Below, piece by piece: positions 53,184 through 64,000 of a stretch of 64,000 nt of DNA (position 1 is the stretch's first letter; each line of letters opens with the position of its first letter). The notes beneath the pieces were generated by a model. That model was not told the DNA's origin and did not search any database. It saw only the letters and a program-made list of their open reading frames with translations. This DNA comes from Lineus longissimus (lineage: Eukaryota; Nemertea; Pilidiophora; Heteronemertea; Lineidae): positions 8,635,001-8,699,000 of the forward strand of contig NC_088308.1 of the NCBI RefSeq assembly GCF_910592395.1. The letters run 5' to 3'. A program made the position numbers and the translations under genes.

Positions 53184-53563
53184 CTGTGGGTGGATGTTGT
53201 TAATTTGTGGGTATAAATTTCATTGGATTTTTGTTAAATGGTTCAATAAATGTCTGCGAGAGAACTGTGTGTATTATTGTGCTTGTTTTCGCATAGTCTA
53301 GTTGACAAACAATTTTAATGGTATCAAATGCATGCAAACAAAACCTGCGGAAGTTGATTATTTCGACTAATCGAGAAGGTATTAATAAAGTGGTTTGTGT
53401 TTTCCATTGCCTTTGTTTGACAAAACACTTGATACGAAATCTGTTGAATCATAACAAGCTACGTTTTGGGAAGTCATCGAATTCAAAAGGTTGATACTTG
53501 AGACTTATTAATGTATCGTGTGATCGAAGGCTATTCGGTAGATTATAACTGGATTATAAAATG

Positions 53564-53706
53564 TATAAGAGAGAGGACAGACGTAGTACAAACTTCATAC
53601 TGTAACAACATACATGTACATGTATCAAGCTTATAGGCATGACCACCTAACAGGGGCAGTTTGTGACATCATCTTCAAATATCGACCTGCGATATAAAAA
53701 TTTGAG
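53564..53706 (+). promoter_or_regulatory. Receptor promoter and first exon (for 55,404)
   Basis: TATAAGAGAGAGG at 53,564; donor GT at 53,707. Closely matches the module at 21,875. Confidence 0.65.
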
Positions 53707-54691
53707 GTAAGCAGGTCATTTTATCATTTGATGTTTGAGCACCACTGATTGTAGTGAGCATATGCCATGCATTGTAAAACTGGTATTACGGTACTATGCA
53801 CTATAGGAGTAACCTAACTGCCTGTCGAACAGCACTGAAAATCGGCATATCACGAACCGCAAGATGAGAAACTGCGAAATGGCGAGATAAGTAATCAGTA
53901 TTTTCTGACTCGGCTGCATTTAAGCATCTGCAGGCTATCCTCTTGCATACCAGGTGCGGGTAGAATTTCGAAGAGGCCACATTGAACATGAACTTGTTTC
54001 ACTTCAAATTTTGCCGCAAGGAGTCTAGCTCTGCAAGAGCCTTATTTGTGGGTGAATGATGCAGTGGGGTTATTTTCATTTTATTAGCCAAAATACGTTT
54101 GTAAAGCTACGCTTGCGCGCGGGGACTTCCAATAATTTATGACTCAATAAGTTCAAGTTTTTCTGCTGATAATGCCACATCTTGACACCTGATTAAGAGA
54201 TGAGCTTCACGGCAACTATATATATAGAATCTGAAATGTTTGCAGGGAAAAAATAGTGACAGTGACAGAGGGATTTGTTTTTAACAGTTCACCATGAATG
54301 AAAAAAATATCCACATCAAATTGGAAATCACAATCAAGACAGCTTCCTAATGTAGCCTCGATCTGATGAATTTTTGCATTTTCAGATTCTATATACATGT
54401 AATTATTAGCTTTACAACTGCATTAACTGATTAGCGTTTCAGCAATTTACTAAAAGGCCTTCGCTAGACTTCCAGACGTGTTTGACCGCGTTTTGAATAA
54501 TTAATACTTATGAAGGCTAAGTATCAACTAGTTTGGCTCTCCTTCAAAAGTAGATTTAACCGGTTGCTGAAGTGGGTAAGCAGGGCTTGCCAGATACTGC
54601 CTTCAAAAATACACACCGGTGCAGTTTGGGTGTTTTGTGATCATACGTTCACTTTCATCATCTGCACTTCAGCACGTTAAACTAAAGGCCT

Positions 54692-54840
54692 GTGCCTGGT
54701 TGTTCAAAAAAACTTTTGTCACTAACGTTGACGTTAACTTAACATAGCGTTATCTCCTTCAGTTAAGCCCTTACACTTAACGCCAAGTTAGATTAAAGCC
54801 AATGCTAGTGACAATCTTGTTTTGAACAACTGGGCGCTGG
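54692..54840. mobile_element. Palindromic MITE type A
   Basis: Copy of the element at 22,986 at the same place in the intron, so the insertion predates duplication of these two units. Confidence 0.75.
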
Positions 54841-54964
54841 TTTACATAGAGCTACACGGCATACAAAGACGGCAGCAAACAAACGCGTCATGGTCATGAA
54901 CCCTTTATGAAGCCATTGTTCGCAGGAGTGTCCGTATACCGTGCAGCTCTATGTCAATGTAAAC
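54841..54964. mobile_element. Palindromic MITE type B
   Basis: Diverged copy next to type A, as at 23,137. Confidence 0.6.
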
Positions 54965-55403
54965 CGACATTAGAAAAGTGAAAGCGGGAAACTGATATTA
55001 GTGGAATGGATTATTTACGCTGTTGCAACCCTTTAGACTTTAGGACTGCTCAGCTAAGTAGCGCCAGTGACAAATAAGGAAGCATAATCTGTTTTTGGAG
55101 CAGATTTCGTTCGATTTTGCCTGCGTTTGTGAGGAAGGAAATTTCTATAAGAAATGCAATATTTTGTGTTCACTAAACAAAACAGTTGAAAATACACTAG
55201 AAAGAGAGAGTGTCATCGAGTAATCACTAGTCTTGTTTTCCACAGGAAACGTTTGAAAATGATGGAATGAGGTATTCATTCAGAATATTTCATGCATTAG
55301 TGATCTAACGATACATTTGGACGATTCGTAAGTCTTTCGAAAACCGTCCTTCCAAAGACTTCTTCTGACGTCAAACTGATATAGAGTTTGTATCAACGTA
55401 CGG

Positions 55404-56408
55404 ATGGACCAAACTAGCATCACAGATAATCTCAATGAGTCCAAAGGAGAAAGTGCACCATCTCTCCTCGAGGAGGTTCTAGGATTTTACTTACCTCCAG
55501 TGCAGATATCGGTTGGATGGGTGGAAAATGCTTTCATCCTGATAGTGCTTTCAAATCGGCGATACAGAGGCAGCCCAAGTTGCCTATTACTGAAGTTTTT
55601 TGCATGGTGGAGCTGTTTAGCTCACTTTCTCATATTTCAAGCGTACTTTTCAATGCGATTTCGCAGTGCCGCAGATTATCTCGGTGACTTCTTTTGTAAA
55701 GCGTTAACCTTCATCGGCTATGGAGGTATAAACTTACCTAGTTGGACCATCGTTTTTATGACGTTCTCACGATTTGTTGCTGTTGTTTTCCCGTTGCATG
55801 CATCGGGGATTTGTACCACAGGTGCCGTTAAACGATTTCAACTGGTCATTGTAATCGCATTCTCTGCCTGGGGTTTACCGTGTGCTATTTTTCAAAGGAT
55901 GGCTGAGGGCGATGAAATTGCCAGACTAGGTTGTTATTTTGACATCCCATCTTTCATCGCCTGGCTTTATGAAATAACACACGTGTGCCTTGTAACAATA
56001 ATACCACTTAGCATCATAGCTTTCCTGAACATCATCATTATTGCTAGAATAAAGACAAAAGGTTCCGAGAGGGGAAAGATGGGAGCAATTGTAACAAATG
56101 ATCAGAGAGCTGGTGAAAGGACAGCCATGACCTTAGTAGCGTTGGTAACAGCTGCCTTTATCATTACTACCATCCCCTACGCCATTCATGTCGTGGTGTG
56201 GGATTTTGCCTTCGCCTCTACAGAACTTACTCCAACACAGTTAGAACAATCTCGTATATCTCACACGGTGGCAATTTTTACATTCCAAATTCGTGACAAT
56301 ATGTATTTCTTCACTTTTTTCGTAGCATGCAAGCAATTCAGAGGTGATTTTATTCGATTGTTCTCTGTTTGCCATTGCACGAAATCGAAGGAAACGTCGC
56401 GAACATAG
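55404..56408 (+). CDS. Rhodopsin-like seven-transmembrane receptor (copy 12), mosaic
   Basis: Intact, 334 residues. The first about 57 residues (MDQTSITDNLNESKGESAP...) and the 5' flank match copy 3 (23,702). From CLLLKFFAWW through TTIPYAIH it follows the 26,928/29,398 pair. The last segment (RGDFIRLFSVCHC) is that of copy 11. TM5 is unusual (LVTIIPLSIIAF). Confidence 0.92.
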   Translation: MDQTSITDNLNESKGESAPSLLEEVLGFYLPPVQISVGWVENAFILIVLSNRRYRGSPSCLLLKFFAWWSCLAHFLIFQAYFSMRFRSAADYLGDFFCKALTFIGYGGINLPSWTIVFMTFSRFVAVVFPLHASGICTTGAVKRFQLVIVIAFSAWGLPCAIFQRMAEGDEIARLGCYFDIPSFIAWLYEITHVCLVTIIPLSIIAFLNIIIIARIKTKGSERGKMGAIVTNDQRAGERTAMTLVALVTAAFIITTIPYAIHVVVWDFAFASTELTPTQLEQSRISHTVAIFTFQIRDNMYFFTFFVACKQFRGDFIRLFSVCHCTKSKETSRT

Positions 56409-56987
56409 TAACTCATGTCATGCCTTGTCCTGCTAATTTCCTAAACGTACTTTTCATAAGGTTTCCCCTGTACATTGTATCATTGTATGATATAGCATGA
56501 CCAATGACAGAAAAGGACTATTTAAAATCTTTGCCATTAAATATTCACTGTGATCAGTCCAGGAAAATTGGAAACACTGCATGATTGGATGGCTATTGGA
56601 TATAAATTAAATTTGGAATTTTGGTTAAATGGTGGAATAAAACTTGTCAGCGAGAGGACTGTGTGCATTCACGTGCTTACTTTTTGCAATGCCTTGTTAA
56701 ATGACGAATTTTGATGATATCAAATGCATGCAAATGAAACCAGCGGAAGTGGATTATTTCGTCTAATCGATGAGGTATCGATAAGTATCGTGTAAATGAA
56801 TTTTTAATTGCCGTTGTCTGAGGAATACATGGGATACGAACTTTGTAGTACAGTACAACTATATCATCATCCTTCTTGCGAAGTTATCGAATTAAGAAGG
56901 TTGATACTTGAGATTAGTTAATGGATCGTGTTATCAAAGGCTCATTCATTTCGTTAATAATTAATGTGCTAACTGGCTGCTTATAGA

Positions 56988-57132
56988 TATTTAAGAGAGA
57001 GGACGGACCAAGTATACTACCTCCTGTAACAACATACATGTGTACTTGTTTCAGGCTTATAGGCATGACCACCTAACAGGGTTAGTTCGTGACCTCATCT
57101 TCAAATAGTAATCTGGGATATAAAAGTTTGAG
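56988..57132 (+). promoter_or_regulatory. Receptor promoter and first exon without its receptor
   Basis: TATTTAAGAGAGAGG at 56,988; donor GT at 57,133. No receptor exon follows before the acyltransferase copy and the next promoter, so this module is orphaned. Confidence 0.6.
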
Positions 57133-57710
57133 GTAAGCAGGTCATCTTATCATTTGCTGTTTGAGCGCCACTGACTGTAGTGATAGGTTCTCATAGTGCA
57201 TATGCCATGCTTTGTAAAACTGGTGCATGTACTATGGTACACTTCACTAGAGTTAACCTAAGTGCTTCCGAAGAGCAATGAAAATCCGCATATCATATAC
57301 CGCGAAATGAGAAATTGCGAAATAGCGAGATGAGTAATCATTGTTTTCTGACCCTTGATTTTCTGCTTCAGTGAATTCGCCTCTGTTTGTGAGGAAGGAA
57401 ATTTTCATGAAAAATGCAAATATATTGTTCACCAAACAAAACAGTTGCAACAAAACTAGAAAAAGCGAGTGCCATCGAGTAATCACAAATGTCGACATCG
57501 AGTGGCGTAACATCAGACGAAGGTATCCGAGTATGCAACGTCCTAATAGTTACATTCCGATGAACAGGAATATATTCATACATCAAATATATTTGCAAGA
57601 CTGGTGTATCTTAGCATAAAGACTATTACGCAACTGTTGTTACTCCCTGATGGTATTTAGTGCAGTTAATTCGTACAATGTAATTTCACCTAACTATAGG
57701 ATTGGAGCAT

Positions 57711-58609
57711 CTATTCCGCCATCTTGATAAGAATGCCCTGAATGTCATCCAGGTATTCTCTTGCAATTTCCGAAGAGCATCTATCCTTCCTGTAGGTCAT
57801 CGTCCAAGATAATCTGCCATTTAGTGTCACAAGATAATGAAAAAAAAACACCATTTTCATCGTTGTTGTGGTTGCAACAATATATTGAAACAACATGACA
57901 TGCGAATTCTCTCCCTGTTGAGCAATCTGGTTTTATTTCACAATTTCCAAGGTTGGATACAAAGATTGAACAGATGAAAGGTGCGCTTCCTTGATTGAAG
58001 TTTCGAAATCTGTCAAGGTCTTCATTCTGAAGAAGCCAACAATAATCTTTCTTGTCGTGAAGGAATGCTCTATTCTTCAACACATTTTTTACTAAGCTGT
58101 GGCATTTCTCAGCGACTCGCCAGAAGCGATCCTCGTGCTTCTCATTTTTTACGGTGGGCACAGAGATATTCATGAATGACATCGCGCTAAGATAACCAGC
58201 CTGTTCTAGCGGTATCGGCGGATTTCCAAAGCGCCGGATGTTGACCATAAAGCAAGACCTGAGGGAGATGGCGCCACGCAAACTTGTGTATTTCGTCACT
58301 AATTTTGCCATAGCAATGGCTGCTGCAGCTTCGATGTACCCGTTGACCGTCACCCCATGTTGCTTAGACTTGGTAACTATTCGTGTCGTCTGTTGGCTTG
58401 TTAAATCCAAGATAGCAATATCGGACCCCTCGAAACTTGATGCCTCTTCATTTAGATAGTTTGGTCGAACAGATTTGATGAATTCATTAGCCAAATTGTC
58501 GCAATAATAGGGTATGATTAATGGAACAAGTAACTTACGAGCATTTTTTTCCAAGCTACTCGCCGTTAGAGACGGAGACAGCTTCTCCGAGCATTGCCCC
58601 AGTTCAGGA
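57711..58609 (-). pseudogene. Acyltransferase exon, broken copy 3
   Basis: Near-complete copy of the exon at 20,603. One frameshift occurs in an A-run at about 57,840-57,848, before the final strand and helix. Upstream part intact from the acceptor side. Confidence 0.85.
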
Positions 58610-58988
58610 CTGTGGATGTTGTTAATTTGTGGGTATAAATTTCATTGGATTTTTGTTAAACGGTTGAATAAATGTCAGCGAGAGATTTGTGTGCATTCAT
58701 GTGCTTGCTTTTCGCATATAGTTTAATTAACAAATAATTTCAACGGTATCAAATGCATGCAAACGAAACCAGCGGAAGTGGATTATTTCGACTAATCGAT
58801 AAGGTATCAACCAAGTAAGTTGTGTTTTCCATCGCCTTTTTTCGGTCAAAACACTTGATACGAAATCTGTTGTATAATATCAAGCTCCTTTTTGGGTCAA
58901 CGAATTCAAAAGGTTTATTAACTTGAGATTGATAAATGTATCGTGTTATCAAAGGCTATTCGGTAGATTATAACTGGATTATTAAATG

Positions 58989-59131
58989 TATAAGAGAGAG
59001 TACATACGTAGTACAAACTTCATACTGTAACAAGATACATGTACATCTGTCAGGCTTATAGGCATGACCACCTGACAGGGGCAGTTTGTGACATCATCTT
59101 CAGATACCGACCTGTGATACAAAAATTTGAG
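58989..59131 (+). promoter_or_regulatory. Receptor promoter and first exon (for 60,189)
   Basis: TATAAGAGAGAG at 58,989; donor TTGAG|GTAAGCAGG with GT at 59,132. Confidence 0.65.
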
Positions 59132-60029
59132 GTAAGCAGGTCACCTTATCATTTGCTGTTGAGCACCACTGATTGTAGTGAGCATATGCCATGCATTGTA
59201 AAACTGGTATTATCGTTGGAAGTACTAGGAGTAACCTAACTTCCTGTCGAACAGCACTGAAAATCGGCATATCACGAACCGCGAGATGAGAAACTGCGAC
59301 ATATAGCGAGATGAGTAATCCTTGATTTTCTGCTTCACTAGATTATGACAGTTGACATATCCGTTGCTGCCGTCAACATCTCAATTTAACGCCAGTGAGG
59401 CCGAAGACAATACAAAGGCTCCTGTATGAAACTGCATGTCCAAGCACAAAGAACAAAACAAATGGCCTAAAATGTTCTAATTGAAACAATAATTTGATCC
59501 GAGATCGGGTTGGAAAATGAGCCAAACTGGATCAGTCGCTTTTAACTCGGATGCATTTAAGCAACTGCAGGCTGTCCTCATGCAGTAGTGATCTAATTAA
59601 TAAGAAAACCGACTGAGAGACCGGTCCGAGTCGCCGGATCAGAATATCATCGAAAGTTAACGTTTTTTGACGTGAAGACGTCAATTATGACGTAACTTTT
59701 TAATAAGTTGACGGCGATGTCACACAAAATTAACGACTAAAGGGTCAGAACTAGCAACCATTGCAATGTTGCAAAAGAGAAAAGGATTTTCACCGTTGCA
59801 GGGTCCGAACCGAACGAGAAAAAATCTCGTGCAGTCTGGCTATCATTACTGCCTGGGCGGACTGCACTCTCAGCCATGCGATACTTTTTTTCGTGCATCT
59901 TTTACAAATCTTTCTCAAAATCCATTCTGCAATCTTATCAGGTCAGGCGAGTAGACCTACGATGTTATCTTATGTAGTCGGGCTCTGTTGCACTGTCGAT
60001 GAATTTGGTCAACTTTAGATGAATTTTTC

Positions 60030-60064
60030 GGATTTGTTTTGCGTTTTTTCTAATATCTTTTCAG
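60030..60064 (+). promoter_or_regulatory. Strong splice acceptor candidate before 60,189
   Basis: A T-rich tract, a branch-like CTAAT and TATCTTTTCAG end at 60,064. The same sequence is at about 14,810-14,842, ahead of receptor pseudogene 1. Other copies have only weaker acceptor candidates, such as CTGATAAAG or CTGATATAG just before AGTTCGTATC. Confidence 0.55.
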
Positions 60065-60188
60065 CCGGACCAGCGCACGTAATAGGGTATATGTGACAAA
60101 ACGATACACTTGGACGATTCGCAAGTCTTTCGAAAACTGTCTTTCCGAAGATTTCTTCTGACGTCCAACGGTTCTTATCAACGTACAG

Positions 60189-61197
60189 ATGGCCCAAACT
60201 GGCATCACTGGTTATCACAATGAGTCGAGAGGAGAAAGTGCACCATCTCTCCTCGAAGAGGTTCTAGGATTTTACTTACCTCCAGTGCAGATATCTGTTG
60301 GATGGGTGGAAAATGCTTTCATCCTGATAGTGCTTTCAAATCGGCGGTACAGAGGCAGCCCAAGTTGCCTATCACTAAAGTTCTTAGCATGGTGGAGCTG
60401 TTTAGCTCACTTTAGCAATTTTCAAATTTACTTTTCATTGCAATTTCGCAGTGCCGCAGATTATCTCGGTGATTTCTTTTGTAAAGAGTTTACCTTCATC
60501 GGCTACGCAGGCATAAACTTACCTAGTTGGACCATCGTTCTTATGACGGTCTCGCGATTTGTTGCTGTTGTTTTCCCGTTGCATGCACCGACAATTTGTA
60601 CCACAGGTGCCGTTAAACGATTTCAGCTAGTCATTGTAATCGCACTCTGTGCCTGGGGTTTACCGTCAGCTATTTTTCAAAGGATGGATAAGGATGATGA
60701 AATTGCGAGACTAGGTTGTTATTTTGACGTCCCTTCTTTCATAGCCTGGCTTTATGAAATAACACACGTGTTTCTTTTAGTAATAATACCATTTGCCATC
60801 ATTGCTGTCCTGAACCTCATCATTATTGCTAAAATAAAGACCAAAGGTTCCGAGAGGGGAAAGATGGGAGCAAATTGTAACAAAAGAACAGAGAGCTGGC
60901 GAAAGGACAGCAATGACCTTAGTAGCTTCGGTAACAGCTATCTTTATCATTACTGCCATCCCCTACACCATTCATGTCGCGGTGTGGGATTTTGCCTTCG
61001 CCTCTACAGAACTTACTCCAACACAGTTAGAACAATCTCGTATGTCTCACACGGTGGCAATGTTTACATTCCAAATTCGTGACAATATGTATTTCTTTAC
61101 TTTTTTCGTAGCATGCAAGCAATTCAGAAATGATTTTATTCGATTGTTCTCCGTTTGCTTTTGCGTGAAATCGAAGGAAACGTCTCGAACATATTAA
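60189..61197 (+). pseudogene. Receptor pseudogene 13, single-base frameshift
   Basis: Close to copy 3. One extra A at about 60,872 in the third intracellular loop (GGAGCAAATTG against GGAGCAATTG) shifts the frame; both halves are otherwise perfect, up to SKETSRTY. This may be a fresh mutation or a sequence error, in which case the gene is functional. Confidence 0.85.
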
Positions 61198-61589
61198 CTC
61201 TTGGCATTCCAAGTCCTGCTAATTTCCTAAACGTACTTTTCATAAGGTTTCCCCTGTACATTGTATCATTGTATCATATAGCATGCCCAATGACAGAAAA
61301 GGACTATTTTAAATCTTTGCCATAAAACATTGACTATGATCAATCTCAGAAAATTGGAAACTACTGAATTATTCGATAGCAATTGGGTATAAATTAAATT
61401 GGGAATTTTGGTTAAATGGTGGAATATAAAATGTGTGCATTCATGTGCTTGCTTTTCGCAATGCCTTGTTATATAACGTATTTTAATTATATCTAATGCA
61501 TGCAAATGAAACCAGCGGAAGTGGATTATTTCGCCTAATTGATGAGGTATCGATAAGTATTCTGTAAATGAATTTTCAATTACCGTTGT

Positions 61590-62480
61590 CTGAAAAATTG
61601 AATTGAATTGAAATTTACATTTATATACCACAAAATCCAAATTTTGCTCTAATGCGGTGTTTCAAAATATCGTCTAAACAGATGGGTTTTTAGTCCACAC
61701 CTGAAAATAGCAACAGTCTTAGCCTTTTTAATCTCAATGCTGAGCTCATTCCAAAGTCTGGCCGCCTGTACAAGGAAGCTCCTGCCACCGTACGTCTCCA
61801 GGCGATACCTGGGGATCCTCAGGATACATTTTTGTCTTCGGACCTCAGGGATCGCCCGGAGTCACAGGATGGGAGGAGCTCGGATATGTAAGCAGGGGCA
61901 AGTCCGTTTCTTGCTTTGTATATTAGGAGCATTGTCTTGAACTCGTTCACGGATTGGTAGCAAATGTAGACTTCTCAGCACGGGGGTAATATGTTCATGT
62001 TTACGCGTCCCTGTGATTACTCGCGCTGCGTGATTTTGAACCTTTTGTAGCTTATCAAGTACATTTTCATCGGCACCAACGAGCAGGCTATTACAATAAT
62101 CTAGTCTGGATATGACAGTTGATTGCGCTAGAAGTTTCGTAGCTCCTTGCGTAAGGAGCTTTCACATGCGGCCAATGTTTCGGATTTGAAATGTTGCACA
62201 CTGTACTAGCTTGTTCACATGTGGGCCCATTGACAGCGTTTGATCAAACATAACATTAAGATTTCTGACTGGGTCAGATGACACATTGGGTGATATGAAT
62301 AAAGACTAGCAAATGCTTTTATCTAAATCTCCATGTACATTTACACTAGGCCTTCTTGTACAAAACCGGAGTAAAAGCATTTGCTAGTCTTTATTCATAT
62401 CACCCATTGACCTTTATGCCAGCGACCATGTGGGCATGGATATTGAGTGAGTTTACGACTCTCTGAGACCAAAACAACTC
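61590..62480 (-). mobile_element. CR1/L2-like fragment, second copy
   Basis: Paralogue of 25,090-25,860, with more frame damage and with a MITE at 62,288-62,405. Confidence 0.85.
62288..62405. mobile_element. 118-bp MITE with perfect 34-bp terminal inverted repeats
   Basis: 62,288-62,321 and 62,372-62,405 are exact inverted copies, starting GGGTGATATG. ATT is duplicated at both sides (62,285-62,287; 62,406-62,408). The empty site is in the sister CR1 copy at about 25,776. A 3-bp target duplication fits Harbinger-like or CACTA-like families. Confidence 0.92.
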
Positions 62481-62651
62481 GATCTCCGTCTTGGTATACA
62501 TGGTATAAAAACTTTGTAGAACAGTATAACTATATCATGATCCTTCTTGGGAAGTCGTCGAATTCAGAAGGTTGATACTTGAGATTTATAGTTAATGGAT
62601 CGTGTTAGCAAAGGCTCATTCATTCCGTTACCTTAACTGGCTGGTTATAGA

Positions 62652-62788
62652 TATTTAAGAGAGAGGACGGAACATGTACATACTACAGTCTGTAACAACA
62701 TACTTGTATCAGTCTGATATGCATGACCACCGAAAAGCGGCAGTTTGTGATCACTTTGTTTTCAAATATCCACCTGGAATTTATAATT
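62652..62788 (+). promoter_or_regulatory. Receptor promoter and first exon, donor deleted (for 63,679)
   Basis: TATTTAAGAGAGAGG at 62,652 and the usual leader, but it passes from TTATAATT straight into GCTGTTAGAGC. The 26 bases with TTCGAG|GTAAGCAGG are missing, so normal splicing is unlikely. Confidence 0.65.
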
Positions 62789-63678
62789 GCTGTTAGAGCA
62801 CCACTGACTGTAGTGATAGGTTCTCATAGTGCTTATGCCATGCATTTTAAAACTGGTACTATGGTACAATGCATTAGGAGTAATCTAACTGCTTGTCGAA
62901 CGGCAAAGAAAGTCGGCATTTCATGAACCGCAAGGTGAGAAATGGCGAAATATAGCAAGATGAGTAATCATTGTTATCTGACCCTTGATCTGCTTCACTG
63001 GATTATGGCAGTTACCATTTCCGATGCTGCCGTCAATATCTCCATTTCACGCTAGGCCGAAGACAATACAAAGGCTGATGTAAGCAACTGCATATATCCA
63101 AGCAGAAAGAACTTAACAAAAATCCTGAAATGTTCTTTGAAACAATAATTTGACCCGAGATCGGGAGGGAGAAGGACCCAAACTGGATCCGTCTCTTTTA
63201 ACTCGGGTGCATTTTTAAAGTACTCTTGCATACCAGGCACAGGTGGCATTTCGAAAAAGCCACCTTGAACATCAACTTATTTCACTTCAGATTCTGGTCT
63301 TGTCTGCTCGGGTTTGGTTTGGTCCCGTTCAAACGGCCCGATCGTGTAATCGCTGGTTTGGTTGCCACATGAGACCTTTGAAAATGATTGAACGATTTTT
63401 TCGTTCAGAAGATTACATGCAGTGGTGATCTAACGATACATTCATTAAACAAAACAGTTGAAAATACACTAGAAAATGAGAGTGTCATCGAGTAATCACT
63501 AGTCTTGGTTGCCGCAGGAGACGTTTGAAAATGATGGAATGAGGTATTCATTCAGAATATTTCATGCAGTGGTGATCTGACGATACATTTGGACAATTCG
63601 TAAGTCTTTCGAAAACTGTCCTTCCGAAGATTTCTTCTGACGTAAAAAAACTGATAAAGAGTTCGTATCAACGTACCA

Positions 63679-64000
63679 ATGGCCCAAACTAGCATCACTG
63701 GTAATCTCAATACGTCCAGAGTAGAAAGTTCACCGTCTCTCCTCGAAGAGGTTCTTGGATTTTACTTACCTCCAGTGTTGATATCTGTTGGATGGATGGA
63801 AAATGCCTTCATCTTGATAGTGCTTTCGAATCGGCGGTACAGAGGCAGCCCAAGTTGCCTATTACTAAAGTTATTTGCATGGTGGAGCTGTTTAGCTCAC
63901 TTTGTCATATTTCAAACTTACTTTTCAATGCGCTTTCGCAGTGCCGCAGATTATCACGGTGACTTCTTTTGTAAAAAGTTAACTATCATCGGCTATGGAG
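63679..64000 (+). CDS. Rhodopsin-like seven-transmembrane receptor (copy 14), cut by window end
   Basis: Open from ATG 63,679 to the window edge, 107 codons, through TM1, TM2 and the start of TM3. Small differences from the group are VLISVGWMEN before and in TM1, and ADYHGDFFCKK with His for Leu before the TM3 cysteine. The copy lies in a unit equivalent to that of 26,928. Confidence 0.88.
   Translation, partial: MAQTSITGNLNTSRVESSPSLLEEVLGFYLPPVLISVGWMENAFILIVLSNRRYRGSPSCLLLKLFAWWSCLAHFVIFQTYFSMRFRSAADYHGDFFCKKLTIIGYG

Overview
The window looks like nuclear DNA of a marine invertebrate animal; I cannot name the phylum. Reasons: a large tandem family of seven-transmembrane receptors coded in one exon behind a non-coding first exon, and dense metazoan-type transposon debris (Polinton, DIRS, CR1-like, Harbinger, a solo LTR and palindromic MITEs).

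Positions 1-12,472 are the right part of a Polinton/Maverick (adintovirus-like) element whose left end lies outside the window. It carries a protein-primed family B DNA polymerase, a retrovirus-type integrase with a chromodomain, an A32/FtsK-type packaging ATPase, a candidate major capsid protein, a penton-like protein, a second protein with a penton-like tail, an HNH/zinc-ribbon protein and several small membrane proteins. Two features stand out. First, 11-nt mini-hairpins (4-bp stem, 3-nt loop) are sown through the element. They occur in frame inside polymerase, integrase and HNH genes and also at gene ends, and several variants keep base pairing by changes on both arms. Second, start codons share AT-rich contexts of the TTAAATG / TAAATAGAAATG type.

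Positions 12,473-14,735 hold a 130-bp palindromic element and a GC-rich, broken DIRS-like retrotransposon. From 14,745 to the right edge is a tandem array of rhodopsin-like receptor genes, all on the + strand. Five are intact (23,702; 26,928; 29,398; 43,909; 49,966), a sixth at 55,404 is an intact mosaic, and one runs off the right edge (63,679). Six are broken: 15,831; 18,286; 31,758 split to 39,717; 42,464; 45,552; 60,189. Most copies have an upstream module of TATA-like box, about 110-140 nt of 5' leader and the splice donor GAG|GTAAGCAGG. Some repeat units also carry, on the minus strand, a terminal exon related to condensation/alcohol-acyltransferase enzymes (20,603; 52,287; 57,711 and two stumps).

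The array shows birth-and-death evolution. There is a 2,470-bp tandem duplication with no difference I can see, a mosaic receptor, stop-loss, nonsense and frameshift lesions, an intron removed by a deletion, and insertions with clean target duplications. These include a solo LTR 14 bp upstream of one start codon, a 118-bp MITE inside a CR1 copy, and a 7.3-kb composite insert splitting one receptor. All comparisons were made by eye.
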